A stretch of DNA of 64,000 nucleotides. It comes from Thalassotalea psychrophila. GTDB lineage: Bacteria > Pseudomonadota > Gammaproteobacteria > Enterobacterales > Alteromonadaceae. Both the position numbers and the translations under genes were made by a program. The stretch lies in the NCBI RefSeq assembly GCF_031583595.1, contig NZ_CP134145.1:3782001-3846000 (forward strand). The letters are read 5' to 3'. Shown here one piece after another: positions 53,738 to 64,000 of this stretch. Under the pieces are notes generated by a model, which worked only from the letters and a program-made list of their open reading frames with translations, was not told the DNA's origin and did no database searches. The number at the start of each line of letters is the position of its first letter. Within the stretch, counting starts at the first letter, position 1.

Positions 53738-55207
53738 TTAGCCTAAGCGGTAATTTGGCGCTTCTTTTGTGATTGTTACATCATGTACATGCGACTCGCC
53801 CATACCTGCTGCAGTAATTTTCACAAACTGTGGTTTAGTACGCATTTCTTCAATATCAGCTGAACCAGTTAAGCCCATTGCACTGCGAATACCACCAATC
53901 TGCTGATGAATAATCGCTGCCATAGGTCCCTTATAAGCCACACGACCTTCAATACCTTCTGGTACTAACTTGTCAGCTTCATCAGATTTTTGGAAGTAAC
54001 GATCTGATGAACCTTCTTTTTGGTTCATTGCGCCAAGTGAGCCCATACCACGGTATGACTTGTAGTAGCGGCCTTGATAAAGTTCAACTTCACCTGGTGC
54101 TTCTTCAGTACCCGCAAGCATTGAGCCAACCATTACACAGTGTGCACCTGCAACTAATGCTTTAGCGATATCACCAGAAAAACGAATACCACCATCGGCA
54201 ATTACGGGAATATCAGTACCGGCTAAGCCTTTAACCGCTTCAGAGATCGCAGTGATTTGTGGAACACCACAACCAGTTACGATACGAGTAGTACAAATTG
54301 AACCAGGGCCAATTCCTACTTTAACTGCATTAACACCAGCGTCCGCTAGTGCTTTTGCACCATCAGCAGTAGCTACGTTACCAGCAACAATTTGTAAATC
54401 AGGGAATGCTTGACGAGTTTCTTTTACTCTATCTAAAACACCTTGTGAATGTCCGTGTGACGTATCAATAAGTAAAATATCAACGCCAGCAGCAACTAAC
54501 GCAGTGATGCGTTCATCGGTACCAGCGCCAACGCCAACAGCAGCACCAACACGTAAACGACCAAGTTCGTCTTTACAGGCGTTAGGTTTACTTTCTGCTT
54601 TTTGGTAATCTTTTGCTGTGATCATACCGATAATTTCAAAATCTTCATTAACTACTAAGATTTTTTCTATGCGGTTGGCGTGCATTTTGTTAAGAATTTC
54701 TTCACGTTCTGCATTTGCTTTTACCGTAACCAGCTTATCTTTAGGTGTCATTAAATCAGAAACTTTCTTTTCTAAATCTGTTTCAAAACGTAAATCACGT
54801 GAGGTAATAATACCAACTAGGTTATTGTCACCGTCAACAACAGGGAAGCCGGAGAACTTTAATTCATCAGCAAGGTAAAATACTTCGCGAATGCTAATAT
54901 CTGGACTAACTGTAACAGGATCTGTCACAATGCCACTTTCATACTTTTTAACTTGACGAACATTGGCAGCTTGTTCTGCAATGGTCATGTTTTTATGGAT
55001 AAATCCTAAACCGCCTTCTTGCGCTAAAGCAATAGCTAAACGGGCTTCGGTAACAGTGTCCATAGACGCTGATAAAATAGGCACATTTAATTCAATCTTA
55101 CTAGTAAGTTTGGTTTTAAGGCTTGCAGTATGGGGTAAAACCGTTGAGTGGGCTGGTACTAATAGTACATCATCAAAGGTTAGGGCTTCTTGGGCTATTC
55201 TTAGCAT
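53738..55207 (-). CDS. guaB: IMP dehydrogenase
   Basis: The 489-residue protein starts at the ATG at 55207, giving [21 protein letters not shown]; in-frame upstream codons lengthen it implausibly. It has the TIM-barrel with two CBS domains inserted at about 95-205. The catalytic loop is [11 protein letters not shown] with its Cys. It oxidises IMP to XMP with NAD+, the step before GuaA. The gene is divergent from xseA. Confidence 0.97.
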   Translation of the reverse strand: MLRIAQEALTFDDVLLVPAHSTVLPHTASLKTKLTSKIELNVPILSASMDTVTEARLAIALAQEGGLGFIHKNMTIAEQAANVRQVKKYESGIVTDPVTVSPDISIREVFYLADELKFSGFPVVDGDNNLVGIITSRDLRFETDLEKKVSDLMTPKDKLVTVKANAEREEILNKMHANRIEKILVVNEDFEIIGMITAKDYQKAESKPNACKDELGRLRVGAAVGVGAGTDERITALVAAGVDILLIDTSHGHSQGVLDRVKETRQAFPDLQIVAGNVATADGAKALADAGVNAVKVGIGPGSICTTRIVTGCGVPQITAISEAVKGLAGTDIPVIADGGIRFSGDIAKALVAGAHCVMVGSMLAGTEEAPGEVELYQGRYYKSYRGMGSLGAMNQKEGSSDRYFQKSDEADKLVPEGIEGRVAYKGPMAAIIHQQIGGIRSAMGLTGSADIEEMRTKPQFVKITAAGMGESHVHDVTITKEAPNYRLG

Positions 55208-55352
55208 TGCAACATTCTCGCTTATGTGGGAGTCGTACTCCAATAGATAGGAGTAATAATTGCGAATGGATTTTAACCACTTTGCCCGCTTAGGTAAACT
55301 TAAATTTTGTAAAAACACGTATTTATTTTAAAAATAGTCATAAAAGCAGCCA

Positions 55353-56705
55353 ATGAACCAATTAGAACAGAGCAAACAGCATATATTACAGGTAAGTGAG
55401 CTTACCAAAAAAGTACGTTTTATCTTAGAAAGTGAGCTAAGAACCCTATGGTTATGTGGTGAAATATCTAATTTCATCGCTGCTGGCTCAGGTCATTGGT
55501 ATTTATCGTTAAAAGATAGTAAAGCACAAGTGCGCTGTGCCATGTTTAAAGGCAATAATCGTTATACTCGAATTAAGCCTAAAAATGGCCAACAAGTATT
55601 AGTAAAAGCCAAGGTTTCACTTTATGAGCCTCGTGGTGATTTTCAATTAATCATTGAACAGATGGAAGATGCTGGTGAAGGCTTACTTCGTCAGCAATTT
55701 GAGTTATTAAAGAACCAGCTCCAAGGTGAAGGTTTATTTGACCAGCGTTATAAACAGCCTATTCCTGATTTTGTAAAAACCGTTGGCATTGTCACCTCAA
55801 GTACAGGTGCCGCGATTAAAGATATTCTTACTGTATTAAAGCGCAGAAACCCAAGTATTGAAATTGTCATCTACCCTACTCTTGTACAAGGTGAATTAGC
55901 TGCAGAACAAATCAGTGATGCTATCTACAATGCTAATGAACGCGATGAATGTGATGTATTAATTGTCGGTCGAGGTGGAGGTTCGCTTGAAGATTTATGG
56001 GCTTTTAATGAAGAGCCGGTAGTTAGAGCTATTTTCGATTGTGACATCCCAGTGATAAGTGCTGTAGGTCATGAGGTCGACACCAGCCTATCTGATTATG
56101 TTGCCGATATGCGTGCACCTACACCTTCTGCAGCGGCGGAATTAGTATCAAGTGATAACCAACAATTAATTACGCAAATAAAGCACTATCGCCAGCGTTT
56201 AACTCACTTAATTAAACAAGCAGTGCAAGATCACAAAGCTAACCATCAGTACTTTAATCATCAGTTAGCGCTAACTAGTCCGGTTAAACAATTGCAAAAC
56301 CAACAACAAAAAGCAGATGATTTAACCATGCGTTTAAACCGAGTAATGAGCGAACAACAAACGCAGATAAACAACCAAGTAGCATTACTACAACAACGAT
56401 TAGCGAGTGCCAATCCAAAGCAACAAATACAATTAGCGAAGGTGAAACTTAGCGATTTGGCTAGTCGCTTAACCAGATCGCAATTACAAACTAAAGATAA
56501 CAAGCAACTTCAACTTGCTAAACTTGCCCATAACTTAAACATTGTCAGCCCACTAGCAACCATAGCCAGAGGCTATTCAATTACCAGAGATTCTCAGGGT
56601 AAAATTGTGAAGCAGGTTGATAATATTAGTGTCGGAGACACCATCAATACGCAATTATCAAATGGCAAAATTGAGAGTAAAGTTATTAAAATCACTCAAA
56701 ATTAA
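55353..56705 (+). CDS. xseA: Exodeoxyribonuclease VII large subunit
   Basis: The protein of 450 residues has an N-terminal OB fold (VRFILESELRTLWLCGEIS, GHWYLSLKDSKAQVRCAMF) and the nuclease domain with TSSTGAAIKDI, VGRGGGSLEDLWAFNEE and SAVGHEVDTSLSD. A long coiled-coil with many Gln and Lys follows. It degrades single-stranded DNA together with XseB, which is not in this window. It overlaps the convergent gene at 56702 by four bases. Confidence 0.96.
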   Translation: MNQLEQSKQHILQVSELTKKVRFILESELRTLWLCGEISNFIAAGSGHWYLSLKDSKAQVRCAMFKGNNRYTRIKPKNGQQVLVKAKVSLYEPRGDFQLIIEQMEDAGEGLLRQQFELLKNQLQGEGLFDQRYKQPIPDFVKTVGIVTSSTGAAIKDILTVLKRRNPSIEIVIYPTLVQGELAAEQISDAIYNANERDECDVLIVGRGGGSLEDLWAFNEEPVVRAIFDCDIPVISAVGHEVDTSLSDYVADMRAPTPSAAAELVSSDNQQLITQIKHYRQRLTHLIKQAVQDHKANHQYFNHQLALTSPVKQLQNQQQKADDLTMRLNRVMSEQQTQINNQVALLQQRLASANPKQQIQLAKVKLSDLASRLTRSQLQTKDNKQLQLAKLAHNLNIVSPLATIARGYSITRDSQGKIVKQVDNISVGDTINTQLSNGKIESKVIKITQN

Positions 56706-57184
56706 AGCCAGCGCCTTACTTGCTGGCAATATTTAATATATGCATCGCCAAAGATCTTAGTTAATGCTCGTTCTTCTGGTTTAATTTGAAAGCGGCTCAT
56801 AAACCAGATAAAAACAGCAAGCCAAAGAAAGGCAACTAAGCTCTGCATTTTAATTGCCATTGCCAGCAACATTATGGCAAAACCTAAATACATCGGATTT
56901 CGAGTAAATTTATAGATACCAAAATTAACCAATTGTGACGCTTTGTTGGGGTTCACCGGATCAACCGTAGTGTTTGCTTTTCTAAAACAATATATCCCTA
57001 ACAAAATAATCAATGCTGAGATAACAAATAGAACACGGGTTGTGTAATAAACCAGAGCTGGGTCTACCGAAAAGTAGATAATAGGGTTTGGCGAAAAATA
57101 CATGGCCAACGCCGAAAAAAATACGACTAACACTGGTGGTATTTTTAATTCTAAAAATGAAAGCAACACATGCTCCTTTAACAA
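56702..57184 (-). CDS. Membrane methyltransferase-like protein (isoprenylcysteine methyltransferase family)
   Basis: This protein of 160 residues has four or five membrane segments and the family motif KFTRNPMYLGFAIMLLAMA, with RNPMY as the signature, then ending KPEERALTKIFGDAYIKYC. These integral membrane enzymes bind S-adenosylmethionine. The bacterial substrate is unknown. It is divergent from the RDD gene. Confidence 0.85.
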   Translation of the reverse strand: MLKEHVLLSFLELKIPPVLVVFFSALAMYFSPNPIIYFSVDPALVYYTTRVLFVISALIILLGIYCFRKANTTVDPVNPNKASQLVNFGIYKFTRNPMYLGFAIMLLAMAIKMQSLVAFLWLAVFIWFMSRFQIKPEERALTKIFGDAYIKYCQQVRRWL

Positions 57185-57300
57185 CTATATTTATTAACAA
57201 TAATGTACCTAATTGCTTAGATTTTTGGAACTGCATTGTCTTTTTTTACGTAAATGCTACACTTGCGCCATTATAGGTTCAGGTATATTTAGTAGTATTT

Positions 57301-57798
57301 ATGGAAACATTTCCTCGCGCAGGCTTTAGACGCCGTATAGGCTCATACGTTTATGACTTTTTATTATCAATAGCTGTTTATATGTTTTCCGGAGCCATTG
57401 CATTCGTAATTTTTGCGCTTTTATTTGCCCAAGGAACTATTGATAATCAAGGCTTTGAGCATGCCATAGATTTAAAAAACAACTCTGTATTATATGAATT
57501 TTTAATTACAGGTTGGGGCTTTTTCTGGGTTGGTTTTTTCTTTGTTTTCTTTTGGGCAAAAAGCGGGCAAACAATTGGCATGCGTGCCTGGCGTTTACGA
57601 GTTCAAAATGTTGATGGTAGTAAAATATCGAAGAAAACCGGCGTTAAGCGCTTGTTGTTTACCTTGTTAGGTTTAGGTAATTTGGCAGTGATTTTTGATC
57701 GTAAAAATAAGTTATCACTACAAGACAGGTTTACCAACACCGAAGTTGTAGTGCTTAGTTTAGAAGCCAACAAAGCACGTACTGGAGAGTTAAAGTAG
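57301..57798 (+). CDS. RDD family membrane protein
   Basis: The 165-residue protein has the RDD-family start with FRRRIGSYVYDFLLSIAVY, in which the Arg and Asp of the first helix are typical, and two or three membrane segments. A second-half motif GQTIGMRAWRLRVQN is also characteristic, followed by FDRKNKLSLQDRFTNTEVV. Its function in transport or membrane physiology is not known. It stands alone between divergent and convergent genes. Confidence 0.88.
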   Translation: METFPRAGFRRRIGSYVYDFLLSIAVYMFSGAIAFVIFALLFAQGTIDNQGFEHAIDLKNNSVLYEFLITGWGFFWVGFFFVFFWAKSGQTIGMRAWRLRVQNVDGSKISKKTGVKRLLFTLLGLGNLAVIFDRKNKLSLQDRFTNTEVVVLSLEANKARTGELK

Positions 57799-57868
57799 TA
57801 TTATAATTTGGCTGAACACTTGCTAAACTAAGCGAAATGCAGCCCAAACTACTCTCTAAAAAAGAACG

Positions 57869-57925
57869 CTGTCATCCTTGAGGAGCATAAGCGACATCAG
57901 GGACCTACTGACGCGCGCAGTGACT
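57869..57925. repeat. REP-like intergenic element
   Basis: TCCTTGA (57875-57881) pairs with TCAGGGA (57897-57903) with one mismatch around a 15-base loop. The stretch is richer in G and C than its surroundings. The type GTCATCCTTGAGGAGC...GCGACATCAGGGA resembles dispersed repeats of Alteromonadales. It lies between convergent genes. Confidence 0.45.
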
Positions 57926-57939
57926 CCAAAAAGAATTTA

Positions 57940-59004
57940 TTAAGCTTTGCGTCTTAGCAAATACACCGCCACCATTACAAATAACAAACTTGGTAGTACT
58001 GCGCCAATAATTGGTGGTAACTGAAATGTTTGACTAATAGAGCCAAACATACGGTTAGCAAAATCGTAAGCAATACCAGTACCTATGCCCATCATAATTC
58101 TGGCCCCCATGGATACAGAACGAAGTGGTCCAAAGATGTAAGACAAAGCTACTAATAACATTACCGCGACAGTAATTGGTTGCATCAGCTTGCGCCAAAA
58201 TGCTAGTTCATAACGGCTAGTATCTTGGTTGTTTTCTTCTAAATAATCTAAGTAACTGATCAATCCTTGCACTGATAACGCTTCAGGCTTTACCGTTACT
58301 ACACCCAACTTTTCCGGGGTGAGTGATGATTTCCATTCTTTAGTGCTTTCATTGGTATTATTGATACGTTGCTCTGCGAAATCAGAAACTTTAATATCAT
58401 GCAATAACCAATGGTCTTCTACCCAATTTGCGCTTTTTGCGGTTAACCATTGCTGCATTTGTAGGTTTTGATCGAACTTATACAACGATATGTTTTTTAA
58501 AGTACCCGTGTCAGCTACCTCAGTAATATGCACAATAAGTTCGCCATCTTTAGCCCAAACACCACTTTTGGAAGATATTAAACTTCCCTCAGAAATCGCC
58601 TGCGCTCTTAACTCTCTAGCCGTAGCTTCACCTTGCGGAGCTAACCACTCACCCACCGCCATACTCATTAAAATCAAGATAGCCGCGGTTTTCATCACTG
58701 ATTTAATTATTTGTATTTTTGATAAACCAGCCGCTTGCATTACCACCAATTCACTATTACTGGCCATCATGCCTAAACCAATTAAACCGCCAACTAGCGC
58801 GGCCATAGGAAAGAATATTTCTATGTCTCTTGGCATTGCATAGAAAGCATATAGAGCAGCATCGAGCAAATCATAACTACCACGACCAATCGCTCTCATT
58901 TGCTCGACGAACTTAATAATACTGCTTACGCTAACTAAAACTGCGAGAGTTAAAAAAGTTGTAGTTGCGATTATTTTGCCAATATAAATATCTAAAATAC
59001 GCAT
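57940..59004 (-). CDS. lptG: Lipopolysaccharide export permease LptG
   Basis: This 354-residue protein has the YjgP/YjgQ fold: three membrane helices in the first 110 residues, a periplasmic beta-jellyroll (about 130-255) and three C-terminal helices. Its start reads MRILDIYIGKIIATT, as in LptG. With LptF and the LptB ATPase it extracts LPS from the inner membrane. It overlaps the lptF stop by one base. Confidence 0.95.
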   Translation of the reverse strand: MRILDIYIGKIIATTTFLTLAVLVSVSSIIKFVEQMRAIGRGSYDLLDAALYAFYAMPRDIEIFFPMAALVGGLIGLGMMASNSELVVMQAAGLSKIQIIKSVMKTAAILILMSMAVGEWLAPQGEATARELRAQAISEGSLISSKSGVWAKDGELIVHITEVADTGTLKNISLYKFDQNLQMQQWLTAKSANWVEDHWLLHDIKVSDFAEQRINNTNESTKEWKSSLTPEKLGVVTVKPEALSVQGLISYLDYLEENNQDTSRYELAFWRKLMQPITVAVMLLVALSYIFGPLRSVSMGARIMMGIGTGIAYDFANRMFGSISQTFQLPPIIGAVLPSLLFVMVAVYLLRRKA

Positions 59005-60113
59005 TAGGTTTTGCTCCTAGACATTTTGGCTTTTAATCGTTTACCACTGCCTCGGCTTTTTATCAGTAAAGACCAGCCTAAAAATAGAGCGGTTAAATGA
59101 ATTGGCCATAAGCCTACCTCAACAGCAATTTTACCGTCATCCATGGCCGATCGAGCGCTAGTCAACAAGATGAAATAGCCTAAAAACAACAATAGCGCAG
59201 GAAACATTTTGGCAAATTTACCTTGCCTTGGATTAACAACACTTAACGGTACTGCAATTAGCGTTAAAATAAATACAGAGATTGGAAATGAAAAACGCCA
59301 TTGCACTTCAGCAGCAGCTTCATGAGAAGGGTTACTCAATAGCTGCAGGGTCGGAATAGCACTTAACTTACGTAAACGTTCTTCTACTTTTTGATCTTTA
59401 ATTTGCATTTCATAATTAGCAAAAGATAGCGTTTGAAACTTATTATTTATATTATTTTTTTGATAACGGTTACCCATGTCTAAAATTAACCGATGGGCAC
59501 CACTTTCATCTTCAATAACCTTGCCCTTTGCTGCATAAATAACATTGACTTGATCTTGCATACCATCATCATTCTTAGGGAGTTGTGCGACAAAGACCTT
59601 TTCTAATTCATTATTTTCATTTATTTTTTCTATAAATACTACGGCTTCATCGTTGTTAGTTTTTTGGAATCGCCCCGCCGACAATGCAGCAATACCAACA
59701 TCTTTAGATAATTGTTCTTTTACTTGATACTCGGTTTCAGCGGCTAAAGGAGAAAGGTAAAGAGTGAATGCACCAGTAATAACTGCGGTGATAAATGCAA
59801 TGACCAGCGTCACTCTAACTACATACCACTCACTAACACCACAGGCATGCAACACGGTCATTTCGTTTTCAGCGTAAATACGACCATAAGCCAGTAAAAT
59901 ACCAAGAAAAAGGCTAAGCGGTAAAAGGATGCCCATAAGGTGAGGAATAGTCAGCCCCATAAAGGTTAAAACCATTTGTGCAGGGAAGTCACCATCGGAA
60001 GCATCGCCAAGTATGCGCACAAATTTTTGGCTAATGAATATGGTCATCAACACAAAGAAAACACCTAGTTGTGTTCTGCCTACTTCATTTAACAAATATC
60101 GAAAAATAATCAC
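59004..60113 (-). CDS. lptF: Lipopolysaccharide export permease LptF
   Basis: The 369-residue protein starts MIIFRYLLNEVGRTQLGVFFVL, typical of LptF, with helices, the periplasmic domain (about 125-250) and C-terminal helices as in LptG. It forms the LptB2FG exporter core with LptG. It is divergent from pepA, as in many gammaproteobacteria. Confidence 0.96.
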   Translation of the reverse strand: MIIFRYLLNEVGRTQLGVFFVLMTIFISQKFVRILGDASDGDFPAQMVLTFMGLTIPHLMGILLPLSLFLGILLAYGRIYAENEMTVLHACGVSEWYVVRVTLVIAFITAVITGAFTLYLSPLAAETEYQVKEQLSKDVGIAALSAGRFQKTNNDEAVVFIEKINENNELEKVFVAQLPKNDDGMQDQVNVIYAAKGKVIEDESGAHRLILDMGNRYQKNNINNKFQTLSFANYEMQIKDQKVEERLRKLSAIPTLQLLSNPSHEAAAEVQWRFSFPISVFILTLIAVPLSVVNPRQGKFAKMFPALLLFLGYFILLTSARSAMDDGKIAVEVGLWPIHLTALFLGWSLLIKSRGSGKRLKAKMSRSKT

Positions 60114-60382
60114 TGATTTAATCCAAAAAACTTAGTTTTTTTCTGACAACTGGGCAATTTTTGAGTAAACTTACCGTTTTTATATATAATTAATTTTGGC
60201 TACGATTAGTAATCAAAATGCAACAGCGCTGAATCTAGCTATAATAATAGCCTAAACAGCCAGAATAAAAACGAAAGGCCTTATTTAGTCTATCTGCTAA
60301 AGGCAGATTTTAGCAAGTTGAAACTGACAAATAAGCCAAAAACAAGCAATTAAACATAAAGTAAGTATAAATAGGAGTGTTC

Positions 60383-61888
60383 ATGGAGTTCAGTGTAAAA
60401 AGTGGCAGCCCAGAAAAACAACGCAGTGCCTGCATCGTAGTTGGTGTGTATGAGCCACGTCGTTTGTCAGCTGTAGCTGAGCAACTTGATGAGATCAGTG
60501 GTGGTTATATTTCTAACCTATTGCGTCGCGGTGATCTAGAAGGTAAATCAGGTCAGATGTTATTATTACATCAAGTACCTAATATTCTTAGCGAACGCGT
60601 TTTGTTGGTCGGTTGTGGTAAAGAACGTGAGCTCGATGAACGCCAATATCGTCAAATTATTAGTAAAACAATCAGCACTCTTAATGAGACAGGTTCAATG
60701 GAAGCAGTTTGTTTCTTATCTGAACTTCATGTAAAGGGTCGTGATACTTACTGGAAAGTACGTCAAGCAGTTGAAGCCACTCAAGATTGTTTATACAGCT
60801 TTAATAGCTTAAAAACTCGTAAAGAAGAAGCACGTCGTCCGCTTCGTAAAATTGTATTCAATGTGCCAACTCGTCGTGAATTACCTATGGGTGAGCGTGC
60901 AATAAACCACGGTTTAAGCATTGCTGCTGGTATCAAAGTATGTAAAGACGTAGCTAACTTACCACCTAATATCTGTAATCCAGCGTATCTTGCTGAGCAA
61001 GCTCGAGAGCTAGCGACTAACAATGACAAAGTAAATACTCATGTCGTTAATGAAGCTGAAATGGAAAGCTTAGGAATGGGCTCATACCTTGCAGTGGGCC
61101 GTGGTAGTGTGAACGAATCTTTAATGAGCGTAATTACCTACAATGGCGCTGGTGATGACTCAAAACCTATCGTTCTTGTCGGTAAAGGATTAACGTTTGA
61201 CTCAGGTGGTATTTCATTAAAACCAGGCGAAGCCATGGATGAAATGAAATATGACATGGGCGGCGCAGCTGGTGTACTAGGTGCAATGAATTCATTAGTG
61301 CAACTAGATTTACCAATTAACGTTATTGGTGTATTAGCCGGTTGTGAAAACATGCCTGATGCTAACGCTTATCGTCCTGGTGATGTACTAACAACAATGT
61401 CAGGCCAAACTGTAGAAGTATTAAATACAGATGCCGAAGGTCGTTTAGTTCTTTGTGATGCATTAACTTATGTTGAACGTTTCGAACCAGAGCTTGTTGT
61501 AGATGTTGCGACATTAACAGGTGCTTGTGTTATTGCTTTAGGTGCGCATGCAACTGGCTTATTAAGTTCTCATAATCCGCTTGCTCATGAGCTATTAAAT
61601 GCTTCAGACCAAAGTGGCGATAGAGCTTGGCGTTTACCATTATGGGACGACTATGCTGATCAACTAGACAGCCCGTTTGCAGATTTTACTAACTTAGGTG
61701 GGCGCGCAGCAGGTACCATTACTGCAGGCTTATTCTTATCCAAGTTTACTAAAAAGTATCATTGGGCTCACTTAGATATTGCCGGTACTGCATGGCGTGG
61801 CGGGGCTAATAAAGGCTCAACAGGTCGCCCGGTTAGCATGCTTACCCAGTTCTTGTTAAACCGAAGTGGTCAAGAGCAAGGCGAATAA
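60383..61888 (+). CDS. pepA: Leucyl aminopeptidase PepA
   Basis: The protein of 501 residues starts at the ATG at 60383 behind AGGAG. It has the M17 metal-binding motifs [14 protein letters not shown] and [10 protein letters not shown], and the general fold with a non-catalytic N-terminal domain (1 to about 160). It releases N-terminal amino acids, and in E. coli PepA also binds DNA. holC follows after 1 bp. Confidence 0.96.
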   Translation: MEFSVKSGSPEKQRSACIVVGVYEPRRLSAVAEQLDEISGGYISNLLRRGDLEGKSGQMLLLHQVPNILSERVLLVGCGKERELDERQYRQIISKTISTLNETGSMEAVCFLSELHVKGRDTYWKVRQAVEATQDCLYSFNSLKTRKEEARRPLRKIVFNVPTRRELPMGERAINHGLSIAAGIKVCKDVANLPPNICNPAYLAEQARELATNNDKVNTHVVNEAEMESLGMGSYLAVGRGSVNESLMSVITYNGAGDDSKPIVLVGKGLTFDSGGISLKPGEAMDEMKYDMGGAAGVLGAMNSLVQLDLPINVIGVLAGCENMPDANAYRPGDVLTTMSGQTVEVLNTDAEGRLVLCDALTYVERFEPELVVDVATLTGACVIALGAHATGLLSSHNPLAHELLNASDQSGDRAWRLPLWDDYADQLDSPFADFTNLGGRAAGTITAGLFLSKFTKKYHWAHLDIAGTAWRGGANKGSTGRPVSMLTQFLLNRSGQEQGE

Positions 61889-61889
61889 C

Positions 61890-62351
61890 ATGACAAGTCA
61901 GGTTTTCTTCAATTTACTCGACGCAAACAGCGACATTGAAAGTGAACAAGATCACCTGTCTGGCTATTTAAACTTGGCCTGTGTAAAAGCAGCAAGTTTT
62001 TATCGCCAAAATAAACGGGTTTTTATCTTTTGTGATGACCAACAAATGGCGCACAAAATTGATGAATTATTGTGGGCGTTTGATGCCAACAGTTTTGTAC
62101 CACATAATTTACCTGGTGAAGGTTTACATAGTGGTTCACCCGTTGAAATAAGTTGGCAAGCGCCAACGAACAACCGAAATATATTAATTAATTTGTCTAG
62201 CCAAGTACCAAGCTTTGCCAGTCAATTTTCACAAATCATCGACTTTGTACCGACAGACGAAGCGCTAAAAAAATTAGCTAGGTTGAGATATCGTGCATAT
62301 CAACAACTTGGCTTTAATGTAAGCGCAACTCCGGCTGTACAAGCTGCGTAA
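61890..62351 (+). CDS. holC: DNA polymerase III chi subunit
   Basis: The 153-residue protein starts at the ATG at 61890, one base after the pepA stop. The HolC pattern is visible: NLACVKAASFYRQNKRVFIFCDD, DELLWAFDANSFVPHNL, and a final RYRAYQQLGFNV. Chi links the clamp loader to single-stranded DNA-binding protein. The pepA-holC-valS order is conserved. Confidence 0.94.
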   Translation: MTSQVFFNLLDANSDIESEQDHLSGYLNLACVKAASFYRQNKRVFIFCDDQQMAHKIDELLWAFDANSFVPHNLPGEGLHSGSPVEISWQAPTNNRNILINLSSQVPSFASQFSQIIDFVPTDEALKKLARLRYRAYQQLGFNVSATPAVQAA

Positions 62352-62365
62352 ATAAATAGAAGACC

Positions 62366-64000
62366 ATGGAAAAAACATTTAATCCTGCTGATATCGAACA
62401 AACACTTTACTCTTCTTGGGAAGAGAAAGGTTATTTTAGTCCTACTACCGAAGGTGATGGCTACTGTATTGCTATCCCACCACCTAATGTAACGGGTAGC
62501 CTCCATATGGGCCATGCCTTTCAACAAACGATCATGGATACTTTAATCCGTTATCAACGTATGCAAGGTAAATCTACCCTTTGGCAAACAGGTACAGATC
62601 ACGCGGGTATAGCTACGCAAATGGTGGTTGAACGTAAAATTGGCGCCGAAGAAGATAAAACACGTCATGACTATGGTCGTGATGCATTTATCGATAAGAT
62701 TTGGGAATGGAAAGAAGAGTCAGGCGGCACAATAGGCAAACAAATGCGTCGCTTGGGTAACTCTATCGATTGGGGTCGTGAACGCTTTACTATGGATGCA
62801 GGCATGAGTAATGCCGTACAAGAAGTATTCGTACGTTTATATGAAGATGACCTTATATACCGTGGCAAGCGCCTAGTTAACTGGGATCCAAAATTGCACA
62901 CTGCAATTTCAGATTTAGAAGTTGAAAACAAAGACAAAAAAGGCCACATGTGGCATTTCCGTTATCCACTAGCTGATGGTGTTAAAACAGCTGATGGTAA
63001 GGATTACATTGTTGTAGCAACCACTCGTCCAGAAACAATGCTTGGCGACACAGGCGTAGCAGTAAACCCTGATGACGAACGTTATAAAGACTTAATTGGT
63101 AAAAACATTTTATTGCCATTAGTAAATCGTTTAATTCCAATTGTTGGCGATGAACATGCTGATATTGAAAAAGGTACGGGTTGTGTAAAAATCACTCCTG
63201 CCCATGATTTTAACGATAATGAAGTTGGTAAACGTCATTCATTACCACTAATCAATATTTTTGATAACAATGCGAATATTTTATCTGCAGCTGAAATTTA
63301 TGCCAACAACGGTGAAGTTTCTACCGCTTACAGTCCTGCACTTCCGCAAGAGTTTGCCGGTATGGACCGTTTTGTTGCTCGTAAAGCGATTGTGGCAAAA
63401 TTTGAAGAACTTGGTCTATTAGATGAAGTTAAAGATCATGATTTAACTGTGCCTTTTGGTGATAGATCTGGCGTGGTTATTGAACCATTACTTACTGATC
63501 AATGGTACGTGCGTGCAGAAACATTAGCTCAACCAGCAATTAAAGCGGTTGAAGATGGCGATATTGAATTTGTTCCTAAGCAATATGAAAACATGTACTT
63601 TGCTTGGATGCGTGATATTCAAGATTGGTGTGTATCTCGTCAACTTTGGTGGGGTCATAGAATTCCAGCCTGGTATGACAATACTGGCCGTGTTTATGTA
63701 GGCCGTAGCGAAGATGAAGTACGCGCTAATAATAACTTAGACACCTCAGTAACACTGTCTCAAGATAATGATGTATTAGATACTTGGTTCTCTTCTGCAC
63801 TTTGGACTTTCTCAACATTGGGTTGGCCAGATAACGAAGAAGCGATGAAGAAATTCCATTCTACTGATGTATTAGTAACTGGTTTTGACATTATTTTCTT
63901 CTGGGTTGCCCGCATGATAATGATGACCATGCACTTTGTTAAAGATGAAGATGGCACACCACAAGTACCTTTTAAAAAGGTTTATGTAACTGGCCTTATT
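62366..64000 (+). CDS. valS: Valine-tRNA ligase, N-terminal part
   Basis: The frame opens at the ATG at 62366 and remains open to the window end, giving about 545 residues of an enzyme usually near 950. It starts [20 protein letters not shown]. The HIGH motif is [12 protein letters not shown], the editing domain lies at about 195-345, and [16 protein letters not shown] is seen. The KMSKS motif would lie past the edge. It charges tRNA-Val and follows holC by 14 bp. Confidence 0.96.
   Translation, partial: MEKTFNPADIEQTLYSSWEEKGYFSPTTEGDGYCIAIPPPNVTGSLHMGHAFQQTIMDTLIRYQRMQGKSTLWQTGTDHAGIATQMVVERKIGAEEDKTRHDYGRDAFIDKIWEWKEESGGTIGKQMRRLGNSIDWGRERFTMDAGMSNAVQEVFVRLYEDDLIYRGKRLVNWDPKLHTAISDLEVENKDKKGHMWHFRYPLADGVKTADGKDYIVVATTRPETMLGDTGVAVNPDDERYKDLIGKNILLPLVNRLIPIVGDEHADIEKGTGCVKITPAHDFNDNEVGKRHSLPLINIFDNNANILSAAEIYANNGEVSTAYSPALPQEFAGMDRFVARKAIVAKFEELGLLDEVKDHDLTVPFGDRSGVVIEPLLTDQWYVRAETLAQPAIKAVEDGDIEFVPKQYENMYFAWMRDIQDWCVSRQLWWGHRIPAWYDNTGRVYVGRSEDEVRANNNLDTSVTLSQDNDVLDTWFSSALWTFSTLGWPDNEEAMKKFHSTDVLVTGFDIIFFWVARMIMMTMHFVKDEDGTPQVPFKKVYVTGLI

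Noticed and set aside
55208..55352. PurR-type operator between guaB and xseA
   Set aside because: No sequence close to the known purine operator consensus could be found in the gap.
58490..58843. Plus-strand open frame inside lptG
   Set aside because: It lies wholly within the conserved lptG frame on the other strand and has a shadow-like composition.

Overview
The window comes from a marine gammaproteobacterium of the Alteromonadales, most likely the Colwelliaceae (Colwellia/Thalassotalea type). This is judged from the AT-rich sequence, the proteobacterial dedicated sortase (Pds) genes, the rlmN-pilW-rodZ-ispG-hisS-yfgM-bamB-der gene order and the style of the intergenic repeats. No prophage, transposase gene or CRISPR array was seen. 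Two genes are cut by the window: a sugar symporter at the left edge and valS at the right edge.

Region 1 (1-6640) is a sugar catabolism locus. It has a truncated GPH-family symporter and a LacI-type regulator on the plus strand. Facing them is a tightly overlapping minus-strand operon: a GPH symporter, a 959-residue fusion of a GH94 phosphorylase to a gluconokinase, and a secreted CBM9-like protein. The GH94 part looks like cellobionic acid phosphorylase, so the fusion would turn cellobionate into glucose-1-phosphate and 6-phosphogluconate. A perfect 16-bp LacI-type operator lies in front of the operon.

Region 2 (6680-15481) is a complete Pds system: class GN sortase, its VIT/VWA target protein, the OmpA-like PdsO, the response regulator PdsR and the kinase PdsS. 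An extra DUF3859-like membrane protein gene is inserted. Closely similar 20-bp tandem repeats lie upstream of both the target-sortase pair and the pdsO/pdsR divergent promoter and are candidate PdsR sites.

Region 3 (15510-29186) is mixed. It holds an SRAP protein, a GAF protein, and ubiT divergent from ubiUV (oxygen-independent ubiquinone synthesis) with an FNR-like box between them. Next come folX-folM-folE (tetrahydromonapterin), an RND efflux pair, small proteins, a DUF1326/DUF2182 pair and an alpha/beta hydrolase. A MITE-like inverted-repeat element sits at about 26.8 kb.

Region 4 (29469-35733) is an fdsGBA-fdhD-fdsD operon for a soluble NAD-dependent molybdenum formate dehydrogenase, followed by tRNA-Leu(CAA) on the other strand.

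Region 5 (36083-46333) is the conserved housekeeping block der, bamB, yfgM, hisS, ispG, rodZ, pilW, rlmN, ndk, all on the minus strand. Region 6 (46639-51840) carries a lipoprotein, a dicarboxylate/amino-acid symporter, gltS, a GST-like protein, an unknown protein and a 47-residue CCGGCH-tailed protein preceded by a 19-bp perfect inverted repeat. Region 7 (51964-64000) has guaA, guaB, xseA, a methyltransferase-like membrane protein, an RDD protein, lptG, lptF, pepA, holC and valS.
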